Of a DNA stretch of 37,579 nt, positions 32,369 through 37,579 are shown piece after piece (positions within the stretch are counted from its first letter, which is position 1; the number at the start of each line of letters is the position of its first letter). Under the pieces are notes generated by a model. That model was not told the origin of the DNA, searched no databases, and saw nothing but the letters and a program-made list of their open reading frames with translations. The DNA comes from JAGDXO01 sp964541025 (lineage in GTDB: Archaea; Thermoplasmatota; Thermoplasmata; Thermoplasmatales; GCA-001856825). The position numbers were made by a program, and so were the translations under genes. The stretch spans positions 1 through 37,579 of the forward strand of contig CAZIOW010000016.1 of assembly GCA_964541025.1 (NCBI GenBank), read 5' to 3'.

Positions 32369-33358
32369 TAGAATTGACCCCTCTATTTTTCCTCCCTTTC
32401 TAAGAAGTAATCCACCTCCAATTACTGAATCATCAACATAAACCCCTTCTCCGAGTATGGAGTTGAACGAGAGTATAGAATTCTTTATCTTACTGCCCAC
32501 GCCAATTTGACTATCATCGTAGATTACTGAATTTTCTATTACCACATCATCAGATATCGATACATTGTCATAGATGGAAGAATTCTTTATAAGTACATTT
32601 TTTCCAATCTTTACCTTTTTGCCAAGGTATATATTTCCGCTGAAGGAAGATAATTTTCCAGTATATTTTTTTGACATCTCTATGTTAGCTCTTATAAGAT
32701 CGCGTGGTCTACCTATGTCAATCCATGTCCCCCTTATCTCATAACCCCCTATCCTCTTATTGGCATCCTGAATCGAAGGAATCAGGTCCTTTGCTATATC
32801 ACTGACCTTTCCTTTCTGTATAAAGTCAAATATTTCAGGTTCCATGATGTATATACCTGCATTGGCAAGATTTGAAATTGGGTTCTCCTTTGGCTTTTCC
32901 TGGAACTGTATTATTTGACCATCCTTTACCTTCACCACTCCAAACTCTGAAGGATTATCAACCTTCGTCAACCCTATGGTTATAATATTCCTGTTTTTAA
33001 CATGAAACCTCAGGAGTTCCTTCATGTCCTCCCTGAATACGGTATCAGCATTCCCAACGAAGAAGGTTTCTTCCAGGAATTTTTCAGTTTTCTTCAATCC
33101 GCCTGCGGTTCCTAGAGGATCCTTTTCTACCGAGAATAGGAAATTCCCCTTTTTTGACAATTTACCAGAGAAAAGTTCAACGATTTTTTCATATTTATAG
33201 CTTACTGTGAGAATATAATCTCCTGAAACGGTTGAAAATGAATCAATTAAATATAAAATTACTGGCCTACCTGCTACCGGTATGAGAGACTTTGGAATAT
33301 TATCAGTCAGAGGGCGCAGCCTAGTGCCAAGCCCCCCGGCCATTATCACTGATTTCAA
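32345..33358 (-). CDS. Sugar-phosphate nucleotidyltransferase with left-handed beta-helix tail
   Basis: NTP-sugar synthesis enzyme of the glucose-1-phosphate thymidylyl-/mannose-1-phosphate guanylyltransferase superfamily. The N-terminal catalytic domain has AGGLGTRLRPLTDNIPKSLIP (7-27), the VGNADTVF metal/substrate site (about 97-104) and a conserved FQEKP. The C-terminal part (about 235-330) consists of hexapeptide repeats such as GKNVLIKNS and IGVGSKIKNS typical of left-handed beta helices. The nucleotide and sugar cannot be decided. It starts 9 bases after ftsZ on the same strand, so the two may be cotranscribed; nucleotide sugars supply surface glycans. Confidence 0.9.
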   Translation of the reverse strand: MKSVIMAGGLGTRLRPLTDNIPKSLIPVAGRPVILYLIDSFSTVSGDYILTVSYKYEKIVELFSGKLSKKGNFLFSVEKDPLGTAGGLKKTEKFLEETFFVGNADTVFREDMKELLRFHVKNRNIITIGLTKVDNPSEFGVVKVKDGQIIQFQEKPKENPISNLANAGIYIMEPEIFDFIQKGKVSDIAKDLIPSIQDANKRIGGYEIRGTWIDIGRPRDLIRANIEMSKKYTGKLSSFSGNIYLGKKVKIGKNVLIKNSSIYDNVSISDDVVIENSVIYDDSQIGVGSKIKNSILSFNSILGEGVYVDDSVIGGGLLLRKGGKIEGSILSSGEENK

Positions 33359-33367
33359 GGTTAACCA

Positions 33368-34552
33368 TCAGACTGAATCCACGTTCCAGTCAAGTCCTTT
33401 CAATCCAGTTGCCTTTGTAATCTGTCCAACACCTGCCTTTGAGTCAAGCATGTACGGAGATTTCACTCCAGTCAGAACTACAAGTACCTTTATAGTTCCC
33501 TTAAGTGATGGGTCTATTGATGCTCCCCAGATTATCCTGGCATTCTGGCTTATCCTCTGCTGTACAAGTCTTACTGCTGCCTCGGCTTCAGCCACTGTCA
33601 TTTGGTCGTCTCCTATAACTCTTACAAGGGCTCCCTTAGCATCAGAAATATCAGCTTCTATCAGTGGAGAAGATATTGCCTCCTGAACTGCCTGCTCTAC
33701 CTTGTTCTGTCCTGATGCATCTGATTCTCCTATTCCTATCATAGCAACCCCTCCCCCAGACATTATTGTTTTGATATCTGCATAATCGAGATTCACAAGA
33801 CCAGGTTTTGTTATTATTTCTGTAAGGCCTTTCAGTGCTTCCATCAATATCTCATCTGCAACCTTGAATGCCTGATCAAGTGGCAGCCTCGGAACTAACT
33901 GCAGAAGTTTGTCATTTGGAATTACTATTGTTGTATCGGAATTCCTTCTCATCTTTTCAAGTCCATATAGAGCATTTTCCATCCTGACCCTTCCTTCAGC
34001 AGAGAATGGAAGCGTCACTACGGATATTACAAGCGACTTCTGTCTCTTCGCAATCTCCGCAACAACCGGTGCTGAACCTGTTCCTGTCCCGCCACCCATA
34101 CCAGCTGTGACGAATGCTATATCTATTCTTCCCATTGCATTTATGAGCTCTTCCTCAGCCTCTCTAGCAGCCTCCTCACCAACCTGTGGCAGAGCTCCTG
34201 CTCCGAGTCCCCTTGTTGATCTTTTTCCAAGGAGAACTTTCCTGTGCGCTTTTATTGTAAGAAGATGTTTGGCGTCGGTATTGGCCGCAATCATTTCAGC
34301 GCCATACACACCTTCCTCCATGCATCTGTTTACTGTATTGCTTCCTCCGCCTCCACATCCTATTATTTTGATATTGACTTTCAACTGTTCAACTATTTTG
34401 GCGAGTTCCTCATCATCAGGAGACGCTATTGGCTGCCTGGGAGTCTGGATTCCAATAGGGCCTGGCTGAGATTGCTGTGGAACATTATTTTCCTTATTTT
34501 CATCGACTGCATCATCACCCAATGCATTTTTGATCAAGGATTTCATCGGCAT
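33368..34552 (-). CDS. ftsZ: Cell division protein FtsZ
   Basis: Tubulin-like GTPase that forms the division ring. The 394 residues show an unusual N-terminal leader of about 55 residues rich in Gln/Asn/Pro, then IIGCGGGGSNTVNR (63-76), the tubulin signature GGGTGTGS (about 153-160) and the T7-region NLDYADIKTIM. The C-terminal tail is short, ending in GLDWNVDSV. AGGTG 7 bases before the ATG supports the start; a TATATATA stretch about 40 bases upstream is the promoter. Thermoplasmatales lack a cell wall but keep FtsZ. It is divergent from cdc48, with a 225-base shared upstream region. Confidence 0.96.
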   Translation of the reverse strand: MPMKSLIKNALGDDAVDENKENNVPQQSQPGPIGIQTPRQPIASPDDEELAKIVEQLKVNIKIIGCGGGGSNTVNRCMEEGVYGAEMIAANTDAKHLLTIKAHRKVLLGKRSTRGLGAGALPQVGEEAAREAEEELINAMGRIDIAFVTAGMGGGTGTGSAPVVAEIAKRQKSLVISVVTLPFSAEGRVRMENALYGLEKMRRNSDTTIVIPNDKLLQLVPRLPLDQAFKVADEILMEALKGLTEIITKPGLVNLDYADIKTIMSGGGVAMIGIGESDASGQNKVEQAVQEAISSPLIEADISDAKGALVRVIGDDQMTVAEAEAAVRLVQQRISQNARIIWGASIDPSLKGTIKVLVVLTGVKSPYMLDSKAGVGQITKATGLKGLDWNVDSV

Positions 34553-34565
34553 AATTTACACCTGT

Positions 34566-34583
34566 GTCATCTATATGTATGAC
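34566..34583. promoter_or_regulatory. Inverted repeat GTCAT-N8-ATGAC in the ftsZ upstream region
   Basis: A perfect 5-base inverted repeat with an 8-base spacer lies between the presumed ftsZ TATA box (34587-34596) and its start codon, covering the expected transcription start. A protein bound here would block ftsZ transcription. The repeat is short, so chance occurrence is possible. Confidence 0.3.
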
Positions 34584-34586
34584 GCT

Positions 34587-34596
34587 ATATATATAC
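34587..34596 (-). promoter_or_regulatory. TATA box of ftsZ
   Basis: The TATATATATA stretch about 40 bases before the ftsZ ATG; with start about 25 bases downstream this leaves a leader of about 10-15 bases, matching the AGGTG Shine-Dalgarno motif seen there. Confidence 0.45.
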
Positions 34597-34696
34597 TTTA
34601 CGAATATGAAAAACATTATATTTTTCAACTTTATTGTTAATATCTCTATCAGCATTGAAGTATAACTTCTCTCATTATTTTAACAATGTATGATAT

Positions 34697-34707
34697 TTGT
34701 CCGACAA
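34697..34707. promoter_or_regulatory. Palindrome TTGTCcGACAA upstream of cdc48
   Basis: An 11-base palindrome with one central base, about 35 bases upstream of the cdc48 TATA box. The position suits an activator site. Evidence is sequence symmetry only. Confidence 0.25.
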
Positions 34708-34740
34708 TAATTAAGCAATATTTACAGTATATTAGAAATA

Positions 34741-34748
34741 TTTAAATA
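34741..34748 (+). promoter_or_regulatory. TATA box for cdc48
   Basis: TTTAAATA about 34 bases before the ATG at 34778, predicting a leader of about 5-10 bases. Confidence 0.5.
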
Positions 34749-34777
34749 GTAGTTGTAAATTTTGAAGTAGTGAAATT

Positions 34778-37000
34778 ATGGTTGATTACGTAACTTTAGT
34801 AGTATGGGAGGCTCTCCAGGAAGACGTAGGTCTTATAAGGGCCAGAATAGATCTAGCGACTAGAGAAGCCCTTAATGTCTCCATAGGGGATATTATAAAG
34901 ATAGAAGGAAAGAAAACCACTGCTGCACGAGTATTCAGACTGAGCGAGGAGGAAGAGAACAGAGGGATCATCAGAATAGATCCACTTGTTAGGCAAAATT
35001 CAGGAGTAAAGGTAGGTGATAAGGTAAAGATATCAAAGGCGGACGTTAAACAGGCTGAAGTACTTGTGCTCGCTCCGGTCATCGCAGAAAATCAAAGAAT
35101 CAGGTTTGCGCCTGGCATAGAAGACTATGTGAGGAGATCGCTTCTCAGAAGACCTATAGTGGAAGGAGATATCATATCGGTCCAGGGATTGGCACTGACG
35201 GGGAAGGGAGGTGTCTCATTCAAGGTGGCCAAGGTCGGTCCTGGAAGAGGCATATTTGTTGTGACAGAGGAAACAATGATAGAGATGAGAGAAGAGGCGG
35301 TCTCCACAGAAGAAGAAGGAGAAAGGATCACCTATGAGGATATAGGTGGGCTTGGAGAAGAGCTAAGAAAGGTCAGGGAGATGATAGAGCTTCCTCTTAA
35401 ACATCCAGAACTATTTGAGAGATTAGGCATAGACCCACCAAAAGGTGTTATACTGTATGGCCCACCAGGAACTGGCAAGACCCTCATAGCCAAAGCAGTG
35501 GCAAACGAATCGGGAGCAAGGTTCTTCTCTATCAATGGTCCTGAAATTATCAATAAATTCTATGGTGAAAGCGAAAAGGCTCTGAGGGAAACATTCGACA
35601 AAGCCTCCAAAGAATCTCCATCTATAATATTCATAGATGAAATCGATTCAATTGCTCCAAAAAGGGAGGACACCCAAGGAGAACTAGAGAGAAGAGTAGT
35701 CGCCCAGCTACTGACACTAATGGATGGTCTTAAGAGCAGGGGGCAAGTGATTGTAATAGCAGCAACGAACAGGCTCGATGCTGTGGATCCAGCTCTTAGA
35801 AGGCCCGGAAGATTTGACAGGGAGATAGAGATAGGAGTTCCTGACAAGAAGGGCAGAAAGGAAATCATGCAGATACATACGAGGGGAATGCCACTTGAAG
35901 GGAAACCAGAAGACAGGGAAAAGCTCCTCGAAGAGCTAGCATCAGTGACTCACGGATTTGTAGGTGCTGATCTGGCTGCACTCGCAAGAGAGGCAGCTAT
36001 GAAGGCACTGAGAAGATATCTTCCGGAGATAGACCTTGATAATCCAATACCTACAGAGGTTCTGGAAAAAATGCAAGTTAACAAGGAAGATTTCATGAAC
36101 GCACTCAAGGAAATAGAACCTTCATCTCTGAGAGAAGTAACAATAGAAGTTCCAAATGTTTCATGGGATGATATTGGAGATTTGGAAGAAGCCAAGAAAG
36201 AGCTAAAGGAGGCAGTGGAACTTCCTGTAAAGAATCCTGAAGTATTTGAAAGGATGGGGCTCAGGCCACCAAGGGGGATACTGTTTTTCGGACCTCCCGG
36301 AACGGGTAAAACTTTGCTTGCAAAGGCGGTGGCAACAGAAAGTCAGTCCAACTTCATATCAATCAAGGGTCCTGAGGTAATGAGTAAATGGGTTGGAGAA
36401 TCAGAGAAGGCTGTTAGGGAAATATTCAAGAAGGCAAAGCAGAGCGCCCCTACAATAGTATTCCTTGATGAGCTTGATTCCATAGCACCAAGACGTGGAC
36501 TGTATGCATCTTCAGGTGTGACTGACAGGATAGTCAATCAGTTGCTCACTAGTCTCGACGGCATGGAAGCGATGAAGGGAGTTGTCATACTTGCAGCAAC
36601 CAACAGACTTGATATAATAGATCCAGGTCTTCTCAGGCCGGGAAGATTTGATAAGATAATATATATAGGACCTCCAAACAAGGATGCAAGGCTGAAGATA
36701 CTTAAAGTGCACACCAAAAAAATGCCGCTTGACAAGGATGTGAATCTGGAAAGTATTGCAGAGAGAACTGCAAATTATTCAGGTGCCGATCTGGAGAATC
36801 TGGTAAGGGAGGCAGGACTTGAGGCTATCAGGGAAAACATCTCAGCAAATAAGGTAACAATGGCACACTTTGAAAAGGCTTTACAGAGGATAAAACCATC
36901 ACTCGATGAGGAAACAATAAAATATTACGAAGACGTATCTAAAAATATGGGTAGGGAGACAAAACCTACCAGAAAGGAAGATCTGATATATTACAGGTGA
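34778..37000 (+). CDS. cdc48: Cdc48/VAT-type AAA+ ATPase
   Basis: Hexameric unfoldase, homologue of p97/Cdc48 and of Thermoplasma VAT. The 740 residues hold the N-domain (1-180, VDYVTLVVWEAL start), D1 with Walker A GPPGTGKT (228-235) and Walker B IIFIDEIDS, and D2 with a second GPPGTGKT and IVFLDELDS. Both second-region-of-homology arginines appear in RRPGRFDRE and LRPGRFDKI. The C-terminus ends in IYYR, which fits a HbYX-type proteasome-docking tail (Y-Y-R), in line with the role of archaeal Cdc48 as a proteasome ATPase where PAN is absent. Forms an operon with a PRC-barrel gene 6 bases downstream. Confidence 0.97.
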   Translation: MVDYVTLVVWEALQEDVGLIRARIDLATREALNVSIGDIIKIEGKKTTAARVFRLSEEEENRGIIRIDPLVRQNSGVKVGDKVKISKADVKQAEVLVLAPVIAENQRIRFAPGIEDYVRRSLLRRPIVEGDIISVQGLALTGKGGVSFKVAKVGPGRGIFVVTEETMIEMREEAVSTEEEGERITYEDIGGLGEELRKVREMIELPLKHPELFERLGIDPPKGVILYGPPGTGKTLIAKAVANESGARFFSINGPEIINKFYGESEKALRETFDKASKESPSIIFIDEIDSIAPKREDTQGELERRVVAQLLTLMDGLKSRGQVIVIAATNRLDAVDPALRRPGRFDREIEIGVPDKKGRKEIMQIHTRGMPLEGKPEDREKLLEELASVTHGFVGADLAALAREAAMKALRRYLPEIDLDNPIPTEVLEKMQVNKEDFMNALKEIEPSSLREVTIEVPNVSWDDIGDLEEAKKELKEAVELPVKNPEVFERMGLRPPRGILFFGPPGTGKTLLAKAVATESQSNFISIKGPEVMSKWVGESEKAVREIFKKAKQSAPTIVFLDELDSIAPRRGLYASSGVTDRIVNQLLTSLDGMEAMKGVVILAATNRLDIIDPGLLRPGRFDKIIYIGPPNKDARLKILKVHTKKMPLDKDVNLESIAERTANYSGADLENLVREAGLEAIRENISANKVTMAHFEKALQRIKPSLDEETIKYYEDVSKNMGRETKPTRKEDLIYYR

Positions 37001-37006
37001 GAAAAA

Positions 37007-37249
37007 ATGAGAAAATTTGTAACAGAATTGAAAGGAAAAACGGTAATGACAAGTGAGGGATTGATACTGGGGACAATATCTAACTTCGTCGTTGATACTG
37101 AGACCGGACAGGTCAATCACGTACTCGTAAATCCTGCTGAGGGCATTGAGAGCGACAAGTACGAAAAGGATGCTCAGGGAAGACTTGCCATACCCTTCAA
37201 AACTATGAAATCCGTGAAGGATGTAGTAGTACTTGAAGTGAAGGACTGA
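37007..37249 (+). CDS. PRC-barrel domain protein
   Basis: The 80 residues consist of one PRC-barrel: KGKTVMTSEGLILGTISNFVVDTETGQV is the typical first half, with AIPFKTMKSVKDVVVLEV closing the barrel. AGGTGA, overlapping the cdc48 stop, is an ideal Shine-Dalgarno motif for this ATG, so both genes are coupled. Archaeal PRC-barrel proteins include the Haloferax division factors CdpB1/CdpB2, but many have other roles. Being next to cdc48 and 2.5 kb from ftsZ makes a division role worth considering, not established. Confidence 0.9.
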   Translation: MRKFVTELKGKTVMTSEGLILGTISNFVVDTETGQVNHVLVNPAEGIESDKYEKDAQGRLAIPFKTMKSVKDVVVLEVKD

Positions 37250-37254
37250 AAATT

Positions 37255-37270
37255 TCTTTTTTTATTTTTA
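37255..37270 (+). terminator. Oligo-T terminator after the PRC-barrel gene
   Basis: A run of T residues right after the stop (TTTCTTTTTTTATTTTTA) fits archaeal intrinsic termination of the cdc48 transcript. Confidence 0.45.
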
Positions 37271-37296
37271 TCCACTTTCTTAGAAAATACAAACCC

Positions 37297-37303
37297 TTAA
37301 ATT
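37297..37303 (+). promoter_or_regulatory. TATA-like box for rpl41e
   Basis: TTAAATT lies about 38 bases before the ATG at 37338, so transcription would start near 37326, just in front of the AAGGTG Shine-Dalgarno motif. Confidence 0.4.
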
Positions 37304-37337
37304 CTTCGTGTAATAAGGGTTAGAAAAAGGTGCTCCG

Positions 37338-37445
37338 ATGAAGAGAAGTTCCAGGGATTGGAAAAAACGTCATAACATGAGATGGAAATGGAGAAAGAAA
37401 AAGATAAGAAGATTAAAGAGAATTAGGAAAGCCTCCAGAAGTTAA
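37338..37445 (+). CDS. rpl41e: Ribosomal protein L41e (eL41), tiny gene
   Basis: A 35-codon gene easily missed by annotation. Its last 22 residues (MRWKWRKKKIRRLKRIRKAS...) align with eukaryal/archaeal eL41, a basic single-helix protein at the interface of the two ribosomal subunits. The ATG at 37338 adds 13 residues (MKRSSRDWKKRHN) before the classical start at 37377. AAGGTG five bases before 37338, matching the anti-Shine-Dalgarno, supports the longer form; 37377 has no such motif. The TAA stop at 37443-37445 is one base before the tRNA-Trp gene, so they could share a transcript. Confidence 0.8.
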   Translation: MKRSSRDWKKRHNMRWKWRKKKIRRLKRIRKASRS

Positions 37446-37446
37446 G

Positions 37447-37579
37447 GGGAGCATGGGGTAGTCAGGTATCCTAGCGGGCTCCAGTTAGGGGTTGATTAAA
37501 TGTGGGTCATCTGACCATGATGAGTAACTGGAGCGATGACCCTAAGAGAGACCCGCAGATCTGGGTTCAAATCCCAGTG
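37447..37579 (+). tRNA. tRNA-Trp (CCA) with intron, 3' end cut by window
   Basis: The acceptor strand GGGAGCA (37447-37453) would pair with the TGCTCCC beyond the window end, of which only TG is visible. The anticodon stem is GCGGG (37474-37478) with CCCGC (37552-37556); the mature loop CTCCAGA has the CCA anticodon (C34 = 37481) once the 66-base intron 37485-37550 is removed. The T arm is CTGGG-TTCAAAT-CCCAG. The variable region has 4 bases. An intron after position 37 is known in many archaeal tRNA-Trp genes. Truncated only by the window edge. Confidence 0.95.
37485..37550 (+). ncRNA. tRNA-Trp intron reading as a box C/D guide RNA
   Basis: The intron is bounded by a relaxed bulge-helix-bulge: TTAGGG (37485-37490) pairs with CCCTAA (37540-37545), CTC (37479-37481) with GAG (37546-37548), and AGA remains as the 3' bulge. 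Box-like elements: C TTGATTA (37492-37498, degenerate), D' CTGA (37511-37514), C' ATGATGA (37517-37523, perfect) and D ATGA (37536-37539, degenerate). Both spacers before D' and D are exactly 12 bases. The D spacer (37525-37534) is fully complementary to 37478-37487, and the base five upstream of D pairs with C34. The D' spacer (37501-37508) pairs with positions 37-44, and N+5 falls on C39. Haloferax pre-tRNA-Trp is known to guide 2'-O-methylation at 34 and 39. Confidence 0.8.

Noticed and set aside
33909..34469. 186-residue open frame antisense to ftsZ
   Set aside because: It mirrors the ftsZ reading frame, has serine/proline-rich low-complexity sequence and no start signals; a shadow frame.
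1..37579. CRISPR array, insertion sequences, prophage or defence islands
   Set aside because: No regularly spaced repeats, transposase or integrase motifs, or phage-type genes were found; every gene-sized frame fits core functions or small membrane proteins.

Overview
The window is chromosomal DNA of a euryarchaeon, most likely order Thermoplasmatales. The sequence shows a 16S rRNA 3' end followed directly by a protein gene (no 23S/5S nearby), AT-rich DNA with heavy AGA/AGG/ATA codon use, a zinc-type 7Fe ferredoxin, a VAT/Cdc48 ATPase with a proteasome-docking tail, archaeal DNA polymerase D, GatDE, aIF1A-Rio1-Dim2, and FtsZ. Genus cannot be fixed from sequence alone. I see no insertion sequence, prophage, CRISPR array or recently acquired island; the region looks like dense core genome with no gene-free stretch above 300 bases.

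Layout. 1-2.1 kb: 16S rRNA end, gap, radA. 2.1-4.0 kb (minus): PolD small subunit and an isoaspartyl methyltransferase whose start is unclear. 4.1-6.8 kb: a DUF99 gene, then the minus-strand operon aIF1A-rio1-dim2 and a ferredoxin. 6.8-10 kb: elp3, a small membrane protein with a double winged-helix regulator, and a membrane-anchored surface protein. 10-13.4 kb (minus): PINA ATPase and the operon Lrp-type RAM domain / small membrane protein / guaAB. 13.6-17.2 kb: 2-oxoacid:ferredoxin oxidoreductase and endonuclease IV. 17.2-23.7 kb (minus): gatD-gatE-serS-hel308. 23.8-30.6 kb: nadM, rpoL, a multi-pass membrane protein with membrane histidines, YceI, PAC2, a TIGR00725-type protein, an MFS carrier and glyA. 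30.7-37.6 kb: a coiled-coil / zinc-ribbon / DUF131 operon, a sugar nucleotidyltransferase, ftsZ, cdc48 with a PRC-barrel protein, the tiny L41e gene and an intron-containing tRNA-Trp cut by the window end.

How genes work together. RadA, PolD-DP1, PINA, Hel308 and endonuclease IV give a notable concentration of recombination and repair functions. Translation is strongly represented (16S, aIF1A, Rio1, Dim2, Elp3, SerRS, GatDE, L41e, tRNA-Trp). FtsZ, Cdc48 and a PRC-barrel protein lie together and may belong to cell division and protein turnover. First genes of transcription units mostly have a TATA-like box 24-27 nt before the start codon (leaderless), while internal operon genes carry GGTGA/GGAG Shine-Dalgarno motifs matching the 16S tail visible at position 46-54.

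The most striking structure is the 66-nt intron of tRNA-Trp, which can be read as a box C/D guide RNA whose two 12-nt spacers place C34 and C39 of its own host tRNA exactly at the N+5 modification position.
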